DNA of 64,000 bases from CAVQGZ01 sp942491665 (GCA_942491665.1 CALOBR010000016.1:62001-126000), one strand, 5' to 3'; positions 1 to 10,638 are shown, counted from the stretch's first letter. Translations and numbers: made by a program. Notes: generated by a model not told the origin, from the sequence alone.

Positions 1-1
1 C

Positions 2-1174
2 GGTGCTGCGGCAGCCATCGTGATGGGCGGCATCCTGCTCGCGTACGGTCTTCGCGTCGGCGCCCCCGCAAGCGCCGCCATCGACGTGTCCACGGCGGCC
101 ACCAGCGAGATCCTGTGGGACTGGGTGAGCGCCACCGACATCGGGGCCGAGCGGCGCGAGACCCAGGCGGAGTCTCTGTACTTCGAGGAGCCCGGCCGAG
201 CCGGCAAGCTGACGGCCTGGTGGGTGATGCTGGCGCTCAGCGTCTCGATCGCCACGTTCGCGGTGCTTCAGGACTCCACCGCCGTCGTCATCGGCGCCAT
301 GCTCATCGCCCCGCTGATGACCCCGATCCTGGGGCTCGCCGGTGCCGTGGTGAACGGGTGGCGTCACCGGGCGGCGTCGTCGGCCTTCTTGGTGGCCGGC
401 GGTGTCGTGGCCGCGATCGCGCTGGCCTACCTCATCGCTGCCTGGGTGCCCGAGCTGGTGTCGTTCGAGGCCAACTCGCAGATCGTCAGCCGCGTGAGCC
501 CGACGTTCGTCGACATGCTGATCGCGTTGGCAGCGGGGGCGGCCGGTGCGTTCGCCACCGTCAACAGGCGGGTGTCGTCCTCCATCGCCGGTGTGGCGAT
601 CGCCGTCGCGCTGGTGCCGCCGCTGGGCGTGGTCGGCGTCTCGCTGGAGAACCAGCGGTGGGACGACGCCTTCGGCTCCTTCTTGCTGTTCATGACCAAC
701 TTCGTCTCCATCGTGCTCGCCGCGGCGGCTGTCTTCGTACTCGCCGGGTTCGCCGAGAGCGCTCGGCTGCGCAAGAACCGGCGCCAGGTGGTGTCCACCC
801 TCGCTCCGTTCGTGGCCCTGGCCCTCGTCATCCTCGTGCCCTTGGTGTTCACGGCCGAGGGCATCCTCGCCACGGCCAACCAGCAGAACACGGCGCAGCG
901 CGTCGTGGCGGACTGGATCGGAGAGGAGAGCGAGGTTCGGGTGCAGGCGGTCGGCGTCGACGGCGACGTCGTGAGCGTGTCGCTGGCCGGTTCGGACGCG
1001 ATCCCGCCGGTGCGCGACCTTCAGGCGCAGCTCAGCGACGAGCTCGACCAACCGGTGAGCGTCGTGGTCGACTACACGCCGTCGGCCGAGATCACGGTGG
1101 ACGAGACCGGAGACGTCACCCGCGACGACCGCGCCGACCCCACCAGCGCGTTCGCGGAGTCGAGCCCGACGTGA
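2..1174 (+). CDS. DUF389 family integral membrane protein (5' end outside window)
   Basis: The frame is open from the window edge, and the first visible residues already lie in a hydrophobic stretch, so the true start is probably upstream. The visible 384-residue part from GTG 20 carries the DUF389 (TIGR00341-like) signature DSTAVVIGAMLIAPLMTPI near residue 85, then further membrane helices including AVALVPPLGVVG, and a soluble acidic C-terminal tail of about 100 residues. DUF389 proteins are multi-pass membrane proteins of unknown biochemical role. It is followed by a tRNA gene on the other strand. The family call is firm; the function is unknown. Confidence 0.8.
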   Translation, partial: GAAAAIVMGGILLAYGLRVGAPASAAIDVSTAATSEILWDWVSATDIGAERRETQAESLYFEEPGRAGKLTAWWVMLALSVSIATFAVLQDSTAVVIGAMLIAPLMTPILGLAGAVVNGWRHRAASSAFLVAGGVVAAIALAYLIAAWVPELVSFEANSQIVSRVSPTFVDMLIALAAGAAGAFATVNRRVSSSIAGVAIAVALVPPLGVVGVSLENQRWDDAFGSFLLFMTNFVSIVLAAAAVFVLAGFAESARLRKNRRQVVSTLAPFVALALVILVPLVFTAEGILATANQQNTAQRVVADWIGEESEVRVQAVGVDGDVVSVSLAGSDAIPPVRDLQAQLSDELDQPVSVVVDYTPSAEITVDETGDVTRDDRADPTSAFAESSPT

Positions 1175-1211
1175 CGCGCTGCCGGCAGATGGCCGGCACA
1201 GGGGTGACGCG

Positions 1212-1302
1212 CGGAGGCGGAGGGATTTGAACCCTCGAGGGGCTTTGAGACCCCAACCCGCTTAGCAGGCGGGCGCCATCGACCGGACTAGGCGACGCCT
1301 CC
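1212..1302 (-). tRNA. tRNA-Ser (anticodon GCT)
   Basis: The minus strand folds as a class II tRNA. The acceptor arm GGAGGCG (from 1302) pairs with CGCCTCC (ending 1213), the anticodon stem CCCGC/GCGGG encloses the loop CTGCTAA with anticodon GCT, a long variable arm follows, and the T loop reads GGTTCAAATCC. The discriminator base is G, as usual for serine. CCA is not encoded. It reads serine AGC/AGU codons. Confidence 0.95.
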
Positions 1303-1399
1303 GAACGCCCAACCGGGGTTGAGCGCGCCGCAAGCGTACCCGCGCTCGGGCGTTCGCCGGAACCGACCACCAGCGTTCTCGGGTGATACTGGATGCACC

Positions 1400-3028
1400 A
1401 TGGGCCTCATCCCTCCCGGCACGTACCCGGACGGCGCATCCGCGTCGCCCGGCGACGACGGGACGCCCGGGACGCTCGACGCGGGCCGCGACCAGGCCGA
1501 GCGGGCTCAGCGCGACGAGCAGAACTACCGCTTTCGCACCTACCTGCGCCGCGCGTCGATCGGGTCGCTGGTACCCGGGCTCGGGCTGATCCTCGGCGGC
1601 CAGCGCAAGGCCGGCGTCCCGATGCTGCTCGCCTTCGTCGCCCTGGTCGGCGGCGCCGTCGCGCTTCTCGCGACCCGCAGCCGTACCGAGCTCGTCGGGC
1701 TGGCCGTCGACCCCCTCTTCCTCGTGCTCGCCGCCGCGACGCTCGGGCTGCTGGCGCTCGCGCTGCTGGCCTCGGCCGCGTACTCCCACCACCGGCTGCA
1801 GCCCGCGGGCATCCGTGGCAGCCAGCGCTTCGGCGGTGCCCTCGTCCTCGTGCTCGTCACCAGCATGGTCGTCGCTCCGGTGGCCATGGCGTCGCGCTAC
1901 GCCCTCGTGCAGCACGAGCTGGTCACCAACGTCTTCACCGCCGTCGACCTCGACGACGACGTGCCCACCGACGCGGTGACCGGCGAACCCGCCCCCGCAC
2001 CGGTCGACCCGTGGGCAGACGTCGACCGGGTCAACGTTCTGCTGATCGGCTCGGACGCCGGTCCGGGCCGCGAGGGGACACGTCCGGACACGAACATCGT
2101 CGCCTCGATCGACCCGGAGACCGGCGACACCGTGCTCTTCTCGCTGCCGCGCAACCTCGAGAACGTGCCCTTCCCGCCCGGCTCCCTTCTCTCCGCCTAC
2201 TACCCGTTCGGGTGGCAGGGCGAGCCGGGTGACCCGGGATCAGAGCTGCTCAACGCGATCTACCGCTACGTGCCCGCGGCTCACCCCGAGCTGTTCACCG
2301 ATGTCGACGACCCCGGCGCCGCGGCCATGAAGCTGGCCGCCGAAGGCGTCACCGGGCTGCCCATCGACTACTACGTGATGGTCGACCTGGACGGCTTCGA
2401 GCAGGTCGTGGACGCGCTCGGCGGCATCGACGTCAACGTGTCCCAGCGGGTGCCGATGGAGTCGTCGATGTTGCCGGCGGGCTACTGCTCCGAGCCGACC
2501 TACTACCTGGAACCCGGCCTGCAGCGCCTCAACGGGTACGAGGCCCTCTGGTACGCCCGCGTGCGCTGCGGCGGGGAAGGCCTGTCCGACGACTACGACC
2601 GCATGCGCCGTCAGCGCTGCGTGATCGGCGCGATGATCGACCGCACCGACCCCCTCACGGTGCTGCGGCGCTACGAGTCCCTGGCCGGCACTGCCCAGCA
2701 GATCGTGTCGACCGACATACCCACGTCGATGGTGCCCGCGTTCGCCGAGCTCGCGCTGCGGGTGCAGGGCGGCACGACGCGCAGCCTGCCGTTCACCGAC
2801 CGGGTGATCAACACCGGCAACCCCGACTTCTCCGGCATCCAGACCCAGGTGCGCGACGCGATCGACCCACCCCCGCCGCCGACGCCCACTCCGGGTGCAC
2901 CGACCACGGCACCCGCGAGCCCGGGCGCCACCCCGCTACCGACCGTGGCACCGGACGCGACGCCCGGCGTCACACCTCAACCGCCGGACGAGTCCGACGG
3001 CGTGCTCGACCTCGACGCAGTCTGCTGA
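1400..3028 (+). CDS. LytR-CpsA-Psr (LCP) family cell-wall glycopolymer ligase
   Basis: 542 aa from ATG 1400; an upstream in-frame TTG at 1319 lies close to the tRNA and is less likely. The order is a charged cytoplasmic N-terminus (about 50 aa), three to four hydrophobic segments (about 52-170), an extracellular LCP domain (about 210-370) and a Pro/Thr-rich tail. LCP hallmarks are visible: RPDTNIVASID, SLPRNL and the basic DYDRMRRQR block, which in this family bind the polyprenyl-pyrophosphate head group. LCP enzymes transfer glycopolymers from a lipid carrier to peptidoglycan or arabinogalactan outside the cell. The acceptor here cannot be told. Several N-terminal helices instead of one is a feature of some actinobacterial members. 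Confidence 0.88.
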   Translation: MGLIPPGTYPDGASASPGDDGTPGTLDAGRDQAERAQRDEQNYRFRTYLRRASIGSLVPGLGLILGGQRKAGVPMLLAFVALVGGAVALLATRSRTELVGLAVDPLFLVLAAATLGLLALALLASAAYSHHRLQPAGIRGSQRFGGALVLVLVTSMVVAPVAMASRYALVQHELVTNVFTAVDLDDDVPTDAVTGEPAPAPVDPWADVDRVNVLLIGSDAGPGREGTRPDTNIVASIDPETGDTVLFSLPRNLENVPFPPGSLLSAYYPFGWQGEPGDPGSELLNAIYRYVPAAHPELFTDVDDPGAAAMKLAAEGVTGLPIDYYVMVDLDGFEQVVDALGGIDVNVSQRVPMESSMLPAGYCSEPTYYLEPGLQRLNGYEALWYARVRCGGEGLSDDYDRMRRQRCVIGAMIDRTDPLTVLRRYESLAGTAQQIVSTDIPTSMVPAFAELALRVQGGTTRSLPFTDRVINTGNPDFSGIQTQVRDAIDPPPPPTPTPGAPTTAPASPGATPLPTVAPDATPGVTPQPPDESDGVLDLDAVC

Positions 3029-3040
3029 GCGCGGTCGGCC

Positions 3041-3079
3041 CCCTGCTCAGCCGCCCTGCTCAGCCGCCCTGCTCAGCCG
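3041..3079. repeat. 13-bp tandem repeat, three perfect copies
   Basis: The unit CCCTGCTCAGCCG occurs three times without a mismatch (3041-3053, 3054-3066, 3067-3079). The TCA in the third copy is the stop codon of the minus-strand gene that ends at 3073, so the repeat has multiplied that gene's stop region within the convergent gap behind the LCP gene. Confidence 0.9.
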
Positions 3080-3531
3080 AACGGCTTGCCCACGTAGGGG
3101 CGCAGCTCTTCGCCGAGGTCGGCCGGGGCGCGGCCCAGCACGCGGCAGTCGATGAGGCTCCGCTTGTCGCCCAGCTCGATCATCAGCACGTCGGAGACCT
3201 CGCGCAGCCCGGTCACCTCGGTCCAGGCCGCCGAGCGACGACCCACGCCGAACAGGCTCGTGTGGTTCTCGAACCCCTTCGGGGAGTGCACGAACCGCGC
3301 CCCCCAGCCGAGCAGGCGAAACACCTGGGTCAGCACCGCCCCGATCAGCGGGACACCGACGACGGTGAGCAGCACCAGCACGAACGTCCGCGCCGAGCCC
3401 TCCAGCACAGCGGCCACGACAAGCGCCGCGACGAGCACCACGCCCAACAACATCGAAGCGATCCCGAGTCCGCGCAGCGCGAGCGGCGCCGACGCCGGGA
3501 CGACCACCCGGCCGGAGGTGTCGGCGGCCAC
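3073..3531 (-). CDS. Two-helix membrane protein with a C-terminal soluble domain, function unknown
   Basis: 152 aa. The start is GTG 3531, which overlaps the TAG stop of the upstream PEBP gene by one base (TAGTG), so the two are probably translationally coupled. Two closely spaced hydrophobic helices (about residues 18-65) are followed by about 85 soluble residues beginning FRLLGWGARFVHS, with alternating beta-like segments as in bacterial PH-like membrane proteins. I recognise no specific family. The gene ends inside a tandem repeat that supplies its stop codon. Confidence 0.6.
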   Translation of the reverse strand: MAADTSGRVVVPASAPLALRGLGIASMLLGVVLVAALVVAAVLEGSARTFVLVLLTVVGVPLIGAVLTQVFRLLGWGARFVHSPKGFENHTSLFGVGRRSAAWTEVTGLREVSDVLMIELGDKRSLIDCRVLGRAPADLGEELRPYVGKPFG

Positions 3532-4070
3532 TAGTGGGTGTAGGTGGGGACGAGCAGGCCCCGGGCGATGGTGTGCGCGGTGAGATTGAAGCCGGCGACC
3601 TCTTGGGAGACCGACGCGTCGATGCCGAGCGTGGCTACGTCGAGGGCGTGCACCGCGAAGAAGTACTTGTGCGGGTGGTCGTTCGGCGGCGGCGCCGCAC
3701 CGCCGTAGGCGGGCGTCCCGTAGGAGTTGGTGAGCTGCCAGGCGCCGTCCGGAAGACCGGAACCGTCCGGGCCACCGGCGCCGCGGCTCAACGACGTGAC
3801 GGTGACGGGGACGTCCAGCAGCACCCAGTGCCACCAGCCCGAGCCGGTCGGCGCGTCGGGGTCGAAGCAGGTCACGGCAAACCCGGCCGTCTCGTCGGGG
3901 AACCCTGACCACGACAGCTGCGGGCTCAGGTCGTCCCCGCCGGCGCTGCTGTGCGCGAACGTCAGCGGCATCTGCTCGCCGTCGACCACGTCGTCGCTCG
4001 ACACGGCGAACGAGGGCACCACCGGCAGAAAGTCGTACGGGCTCGGTGCAGGAGTGCGCTGCAGGTTCAT
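3531..4070 (-). CDS. YbhB/YbcL-type phosphatidylethanolamine-binding (PEBP) protein
   Basis: 179 aa from ATG 4070 (an in-frame extension to 4130 runs toward otsA and is less likely). The PEBP ligand-pocket signature DPDAPTGSGWWHWVLLDVP is present, followed by NSYGTPAYGGAAPP and HKYFFAVHALD, the usual order for bacterial YbhB proteins. No signal peptide is seen, so it is probably cytosolic. The ligand and role of bacterial PEBPs are poorly known. It lies 14 bp downstream of otsA on the same strand and may share its transcript; it is coupled to the membrane gene behind it. Confidence 0.88.
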   Translation of the reverse strand: MNLQRTPAPSPYDFLPVVPSFAVSSDDVVDGEQMPLTFAHSSAGGDDLSPQLSWSGFPDETAGFAVTCFDPDAPTGSGWWHWVLLDVPVTVTSLSRGAGGPDGSGLPDGAWQLTNSYGTPAYGGAAPPPNDHPHKYFFAVHALDVATLGIDASVSQEVAGFNLTAHTIARGLLVPTYTH

Positions 4071-4084
4071 GCGGGCAAGGGTAG

Positions 4085-5512
<1,428 letters not shown>

Positions 5513-5569
5513 GGCGGCACCCCTCTCGTGCGCCACCCACCGTAACGCGCTCGGCACTACCGTGGTGGG

Positions 5570-6403
5570 GTGCCGAAGGACCCGAGTACCGCGCTGACCA
5601 CTCCCGCCGCCCGCGACGCATGGGCTGCCCTGGTAGCCAGACCCGACGCGGGCCTCGTCGCCCTGGACTACGACGGCACCCTCGCGCCGATCGTCGCGCG
5701 GCCCGAGGACGCCGTCGCCCAGCCCGGCATCGTGGACGCGCTGAGCGCCCTCGCCGGGCGCGGGGTGCGCGTCGCGATCATCACCGGCCGTCCGGTCGAG
5801 GCCGCCCTGTCCCTGGGCGGGCTGGCGGCCGTCCCCGGCATCACCATCCTCGGTCACTACGGGTTGCAGCGGTGGGCGGACGGCGTGGTCAGCTCGCCGG
5901 ACGTGAGCCCCGGCGTGGTGACGGCCCGGGCACGGCTCACCGACTACGTGGCCGCCCACGACCGCGGCATGACCGTCGAGGACAAGCACCACGCCGTCGC
6001 CCTGCACACGCGCAACGCTGCCGACCCCACCGCGGCGTTCGAGGCGGCCAAGCCCATGGCCCAGGCGCTGGCCGACGAGTGCGGGCTCGAGCTGGTTCCC
6101 GGACGGTACGTGCTCGAGATCCGTCCGGCGGGGATCGACAAGGGCGGTGCCCTGCGCACCGTCGTCGCCGAGCTCGACCGGCGGGCCGTGCTGTTCGGCG
6201 GGGACGACCTGGGCGACCTGCCGGCCGTCGCGGCCATCGCCGAGCTGCGCGAGCAGGGCGTGGCCGGGATGGTCGTGTGCAGCGACTCCCCGGAGACACC
6301 GGCGGGTCTGCGCGACGCAGCCGACCTGCTCGTGGACGGTCCGCCCGGCGTGCTGGAGACGCTGCGGGCCCTCGACCAGGCCATCGCCGCTGCCGCCGGC
6401 TAA
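5570..6403 (+). CDS. otsB: Trehalose-6-phosphate phosphatase
   Basis: 277 aa from GTG 5570. This is a HAD-superfamily phosphatase: the nucleophile motif LDYDGTLAPI lies near residue 33, IITGRP follows, and the late acidic motif is GGDDLGDLPA. It removes the phosphate from trehalose 6-phosphate made by OtsA. The divergent layout with otsA supports the assignment. The next gene starts 3 bp after the stop, so a polycistron with the following membrane gene and pgmB/GH65 is likely. Confidence 0.94.
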   Translation: MPKDPSTALTTPAARDAWAALVARPDAGLVALDYDGTLAPIVARPEDAVAQPGIVDALSALAGRGVRVAIITGRPVEAALSLGGLAAVPGITILGHYGLQRWADGVVSSPDVSPGVVTARARLTDYVAAHDRGMTVEDKHHAVALHTRNAADPTAAFEAAKPMAQALADECGLELVPGRYVLEIRPAGIDKGGALRTVVAELDRRAVLFGGDDLGDLPAVAAIAELREQGVAGMVVCSDSPETPAGLRDAADLLVDGPPGVLETLRALDQAIAAAAG

Positions 6404-6406
6404 GAC

Positions 6407-6832
6407 ATGAGCCGGCGGGACGGCACCGGCCACTCGCGCTGGGTCGTCGCCTGGGTGCTTGCGGCGTTGCTCGTCGTGCTCACGCCGCTGGCCGTCGCCG
6501 GCGCGTGGGTGCGTGTCGTCGTTCTCGACACCGACGCCTACGTCGCCACCGTTGCTCCACTCGTGGACGACCCCGCCGTGCAGGCCGCGCTGGCCGACCA
6601 GATCAGCGAGCAGGTGACCGACGCCGTCGACGTCTCGGCCCTGCGCGACCTGGCTGTCGGTCCCCTCGAGGGGCTGCTCGACGACGTCCTGGAGCGGCTC
6701 GACACCCTGGTGCGCGAGCAGGTGGGGCGGGTCGTGGTCAGTGACAGGTTCGCCAAGGCGTGGGAGAGCGCCAACCGCAGCTCGCACGAGCTCGTCGTGG
6801 CGGCGCTCCTGGGCGAGGGGGCGATCTCGTGA
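6407..6832 (+). CDS. Membrane protein, N-terminal part of a split gene
   Basis: 141 aa from ATG 6407. One signal-anchor helix (about 11-32) is followed by an extracytoplasmic helical region beginning VVVLDTDAYVATVAPL. The frame stops at TGA 6830-6832. The downstream frame continues the same type of protein and ends with membrane helices, as in a family of single-chain actinobacterial membrane proteins of about 320-400 aa. Inserting one G in the run at 6817-6821 would join the two parts as GEGGDLVTVGD. Either this is a real or sequencing frameshift, or the two halves are now coupled by the GTGA overlap. Function unknown. Confidence 0.6.
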   Translation: MSRRDGTGHSRWVVAWVLAALLVVLTPLAVAGAWVRVVVLDTDAYVATVAPLVDDPAVQAALADQISEQVTDAVDVSALRDLAVGPLEGLLDDVLERLDTLVREQVGRVVVSDRFAKAWESANRSSHELVVAALLGEGAIS

Positions 6833-7356
6833 CGGTCGGCGACTCCGACGTGAGCGTGCGCGGTGAGGCGTTCGTCCAGGCGGCCAAGGATGCGCTCACC
6901 GAGGCGGGCCTCGGCACTGTGGCCGGCCTCGTCCCTGACGTCGAGGCCACCTTCGTCGTGTTCTCCAGCGACGCCCTGCCCCTCGTCCAGGCGGGCTTGC
7001 GGCTGCTCGACGCGGTCGGCGGCTGGATGTGGGCGGTCGCGCTGGCTCTCGGCATCGCAGTCGTGCTGGTGGCACCACGACGGACGTCCGGGCTCGCGAT
7101 CGCGGCCGGCGCGGTGGCGCTCGGCTCCCTGCTGCTCGGTGGATGTCTGGCGCTGGTACGCGCCTTCTACCTGACCGACCCGGGCGCCGTGCTGCCGCTC
7201 GACGCCCGCGCCGCCGTGTTCGACCAAGTGACGGCGCTGCTGCGCTCGGCGTACCTGACGACGCTGCTCGTCGCCGTCGTCGTGATGGGGCTCGTCTGGG
7301 TCGTCCGCCGACTCATGGGCACCCCGGCACCGTCGACTGACGACCAAAGTCCCTGA
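6829..7356 (+). CDS. Membrane protein, C-terminal part of the split gene
   Basis: 175 aa if read from GTG 6829, which overlaps the TGA of the N-terminal part by 3 bases. It has an amphipathic stretch ending EATFVVFSSDALP, then three hydrophobic helices (about 63-80, 85-105, 140-160) and a short polar tail. In relatives this portion follows the N-terminal anchor and helical region in one chain. With the missing base restored the product would be about 316 aa. No SD sequence stands out for GTG 6829, which favours a broken gene over two designed genes. Confidence 0.55.
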   Translation: MTVGDSDVSVRGEAFVQAAKDALTEAGLGTVAGLVPDVEATFVVFSSDALPLVQAGLRLLDAVGGWMWAVALALGIAVVLVAPRRTSGLAIAAGAVALGSLLLGGCLALVRAFYLTDPGAVLPLDARAAVFDQVTALLRSAYLTTLLVAVVVMGLVWVVRRLMGTPAPSTDDQSP

Positions 7357-7390
7357 CCCACGACGTCTCAACTCGTGCCAGAGTGTCCTG

Positions 7391-8143
7391 GTGACGCAAC
7401 TCACCAGCCCCCTGTTGGCCGCCCCCGTCCCCGTTGCGACCGTCGTGTTCGACATGGATGGGGTGATCACCGACACCGCCACGGTGCACAGAGTGGCGTG
7501 GAAGCAGCTCTTCGACGACTACCTCACGCGCCGGTCGCAGGAGTCCGGGGAGGAGTTCGTCGAGTTCACCGAGACCGACTACCTCGCCTACGTCGACGGC
7601 AAGCGCCGCGAGGACGGTGTCGCCGCGTTTCTTGCCTCGCGGGGCATCGACCCGGTGCCTGACCTGGTGAACGAGCTGGCGCAGGCCAAGAACAGCTACT
7701 TTCTCGCGATCCTGGAGAGCGACGGCGTCACCGCGTTCGACGACACGATCGACTTCATCCGGGCCCTGACCGACGCGGGCGTGCACACGGCACTCATCAC
7801 CGCGTCACGCAATGCCGTCCCCGTGCTCGGCGGGGCCGGCCTGCTCGACCTGTTCGAGGTGCGCGTCGACGGCATCGTCGCCGCCGAGATGAAGCTGCCG
7901 GGCAAGCCCGCGCCCGACGTGTTCATCGAAGCCATGAAACGGGTCGGCGGCGAGCTGGCCACGACAGCCATCGTCGAGGACGCCGTCTCCGGCGTGGCGG
8001 CCGGAGCCGCCGGCGGGTTCGCGCTGACGATCGGCGTGAACCGGGTCGACGCCGAGCACGGCGAGCGCCTAGCTGCGGGCGGGGCCGACATCGTGGTCAG
8101 TCGCCTGGACGAGCTGACGGTCCAGACCGAGACGTCGACATGA
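7391..8143 (+). CDS. pgmB: Beta-phosphoglucomutase (HAD superfamily)
   Basis: 250 aa from GTG 7391. It converts beta-glucose 1-phosphate to glucose 6-phosphate. The HAD nucleophile loop is VFDMDGVITDTATVH near residue 18, the cap domain carries the RxxG-type region KRREDGV typical of pgmB, and IVEDAVSGVAAG is the Mg site. It overlaps the GH65 gene by 4 bp (ATGA), so the two are translationally coupled. The phosphorylase releases the beta-glucose 1-phosphate that this enzyme consumes. Confidence 0.92.
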   Translation: MTQLTSPLLAAPVPVATVVFDMDGVITDTATVHRVAWKQLFDDYLTRRSQESGEEFVEFTETDYLAYVDGKRREDGVAAFLASRGIDPVPDLVNELAQAKNSYFLAILESDGVTAFDDTIDFIRALTDAGVHTALITASRNAVPVLGGAGLLDLFEVRVDGIVAAEMKLPGKPAPDVFIEAMKRVGGELATTAIVEDAVSGVAAGAAGGFALTIGVNRVDAEHGERLAAGGADIVVSRLDELTVQTETST

Positions 8144-10533
8144 CCGGGTGGCTTCTGCGCTACGACGGCTACGACGCCGACAACGAGCCGCTGCGTGAGG
8201 CGTTGTGCACGCTCGGCAACGGGCGTTTCGCCACGCGCGGCGCCGCACCGGAGAGTGTCGCCGGAGGCCCGCACTACCCCGGCACCTACGCCGCCGGCGT
8301 CTTCAACCGGCTCAGCGTCGAGGTGTCCGGGCAGATGGTCGAGAACGAGTCGATGGTCAACCTGCCCAACTGGCTGTCGTTGACGCTGCGCGTCGAGGAC
8401 GGGCCGTGGCTGGACGTCGACCGCGACCACATCCAGAACTACGTCCAAGAGCTCGACCTTCGCCGCGGTGTGCTGACCCGTCGGTTCCGCGTCGTCGACG
8501 ACCAGGGGCGCGTGACGGCCATCGCCAGTCGCCGCCTGGTGTCGTTGGCCGACCCGTTCACCGCCGGGCTCGACACGACGATCGTGGCCGAGAACTACGA
8601 GGGCACGGTGACGGTGCGCTCGGGCATCGACGGCCGTGTCCGCAACAGCGGCGTCGCCCGCTACGCCGGCCTCGGCGACGAGCACCTCGTGTGCGTCGGC
8701 GCCGAAGAGATCGGCAAGACCGGGGTCGCGCTCGACGCGCGCACCACCCAGTCGCGGGTCGAGATCGGGGTCGGAGCGCGGCACCGAGTGCTGGAGCAGG
8801 GTCGCCAGAGCGACGTCGAGATGTCGGCGGTGATCGGGGACGACCACGTCTGGCAAGACATCACCCTGCACGTCGCCCCGCACGTGGAGTACACCGTCGA
8901 GAAGGTCGTCGCGCTCTACACCTCCCACGACCGGGCCCTGGGCGAGCCGTTCTCCGAGGCCCGCGAGAAGGCCCTGTGCATGCCGGAGTTCGACGAGGTG
9001 CTGCGTCGGCACGTGCTGGCGTGGGACCACCTGTGGGCCCGCTGCGACCTCGAGATCGGGACGGCCGACCGCACCCAGATGGTGCTGCGCCTGCACCTGT
9101 TCCACCTGCTTCAGACGGTGTCGAACCACAGCATCGACCTCGACGTCGGCATCCCGGCCAGGGGTCTGCACGGAGAGGCTTACCGAGGACACATCTTCTG
9201 GGACGAGACTTTCGTCTACCCCTACCTCAACCTGCGCATGCCCGAGGTGTCGAAGTCGCTGCTGCTCTACCGCTGGCGACGGCTGCCGCAGGCACGCAAG
9301 CTCGCGCACGAGGCCGGCTACGCCGGGGCGATGTTCCCGTGGCAGAGCAGCGCCAACGGCCGCGAAGAGACGCAGACGCTGCACCTCAACCCGGCCTCGG
9401 GGCACTGGCTTCCCGACGAGTCGCACCGCCAGCGACACATCAACGTCGCGGTCGCCTACAACGTCTGGCAGTACTACGAGGCCACCGGCGACCTCGACTT
9501 CTTGGCCACCTACGGCGCCGAGCTGCTCTTCGAGATCGCGCGTTTCTGGGCCTCGATCGCCACCTACGACCGGGCCGACGACCGCTACGACATCCGCGGG
9601 GTGATGGGCCCGGACGAGTACCACGACGCCTACCCCTGGCAAGAAGAGCCGGGGCTGGACAACAACGCCTACACCAACGTGATGGTGGTGTGGCTGCTGC
9701 AGCGTGCGCTGCGCTGCGTGGAGGTGCTCCCCGACCGGCGGCGCCGCCAGCTTCTCGACCTGCTCGACATCCGTCGGGGCGACCTCGAGCGCTGGGAGCA
9801 CATGACCCGAAAGATGCGTCTGGCCTGGCACGACGGCGTGCTCAGCCAGTTCGAGGGCTACGAGCGCCTCAAGGAGCTGGACTGGGAGGACTACCGCATC
9901 CGCTACGGCAACATCGGCCGCCTCGACCGCATCCTCGAGGCCGAGGGTGACTCGACCAACAACTACCGCCTCGCCAAGCAGGCCGACGTCCTGATGCTGT
10001 TCTACCTGCTCTCGGAGGAGGAGATCGCCGGGATCATCGAGCACCTCGGCTACAGCTGGGACCCGCTGCTGCCCGCCCGCTGCGTCGACTTCTACCTACG
10101 CCGCACCGCGCACGGGTCGACGCTGAGCAAGCTCGTGCATGCCTGGGTTCTCGCGCGCATCGACCGGGACGAGGCGTGGCGGCTCTTCATGGAGGCGCTG
10201 GAGAGCGACGTCAGCGACGTCCAGGGCGGCACGACCCAAGAGGGCGTGCACCTCGGCGCGATGGTCGGCACCGTCGACCTGCTGCAACGCGGGTTCACCG
10301 GGCTGGAGACGCGCGACGAGATCTTGCGCTTCGACCCGTTCCTGCCCGACGAGATCTCACAGATGCGCTTCCGCATCCGCTACCGCAACCACTACGGCCT
10401 CGAGGTGGCGCTGCGCAAGGGACAGCTCATGGTCAGCGGACGCCGGCACATCGGCGAGCCGCTACGCATGCGGGTCGGCGACCAGATGTACGAGGTCGAC
10501 CCGGGCGGAGCCCTGGCCGTCCCGCTGGAGTAG
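8140..10533 (+). CDS. Glycoside hydrolase family 65 phosphorylase (trehalose/maltose/kojibiose type)
   Basis: 797 aa, typical GH65 length. An N-terminal beta-sandwich domain (about 1-270) precedes the (alpha/alpha)6 catalytic barrel. The conserved GVMGPDEYHDAY (about residue 486) carries the general-acid Glu, and the C-terminal HGSTLSKLVHAW block is also conserved. These inverting enzymes split an alpha-linked glucose disaccharide with phosphate, giving glucose and beta-glucose 1-phosphate. Coupling to pgmB and closeness to otsAB make trehalose phosphorylase a good guess, but maltose or kojibiose phosphorylase cannot be excluded from sequence. Confidence 0.92.
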   Translation: MTGWLLRYDGYDADNEPLREALCTLGNGRFATRGAAPESVAGGPHYPGTYAAGVFNRLSVEVSGQMVENESMVNLPNWLSLTLRVEDGPWLDVDRDHIQNYVQELDLRRGVLTRRFRVVDDQGRVTAIASRRLVSLADPFTAGLDTTIVAENYEGTVTVRSGIDGRVRNSGVARYAGLGDEHLVCVGAEEIGKTGVALDARTTQSRVEIGVGARHRVLEQGRQSDVEMSAVIGDDHVWQDITLHVAPHVEYTVEKVVALYTSHDRALGEPFSEAREKALCMPEFDEVLRRHVLAWDHLWARCDLEIGTADRTQMVLRLHLFHLLQTVSNHSIDLDVGIPARGLHGEAYRGHIFWDETFVYPYLNLRMPEVSKSLLLYRWRRLPQARKLAHEAGYAGAMFPWQSSANGREETQTLHLNPASGHWLPDESHRQRHINVAVAYNVWQYYEATGDLDFLATYGAELLFEIARFWASIATYDRADDRYDIRGVMGPDEYHDAYPWQEEPGLDNNAYTNVMVVWLLQRALRCVEVLPDRRRRQLLDLLDIRRGDLERWEHMTRKMRLAWHDGVLSQFEGYERLKELDWEDYRIRYGNIGRLDRILEAEGDSTNNYRLAKQADVLMLFYLLSEEEIAGIIEHLGYSWDPLLPARCVDFYLRRTAHGSTLSKLVHAWVLARIDRDEAWRLFMEALESDVSDVQGGTTQEGVHLGAMVGTVDLLQRGFTGLETRDEILRFDPFLPDEISQMRFRIRYRNHYGLEVALRKGQLMVSGRRHIGEPLRMRVGDQMYEVDPGGALAVPLE

Positions 10534-10549
10534 CCGGGGCGGCTACTGG

Positions 10550-10638
10550 CGGAGGGCGTGGGATTCGAACCCACGAGAGCGGTCGCCCGCCCTAGAAGTT
10601 TTCAAGACTTCCCCGTTCGGCCTCTCCGGCAGCCCTCC
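10550..10638 (-). tRNA. tRNA-Ser (anticodon TGA)
   Basis: Class II tRNA on the minus strand. The acceptor GGAGGGC (from 10638) pairs with GCCCTCC (ending 10551), with discriminator G at 10550. The anticodon stem GAAGT/ACTTC encloses CTTGAAA with anticodon TGA, and the T arm reads GGGTTCGAATCCC. A long variable arm fits serine. CCA is not encoded. It sits 16 bp after the GH65 stop. Confidence 0.96.
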
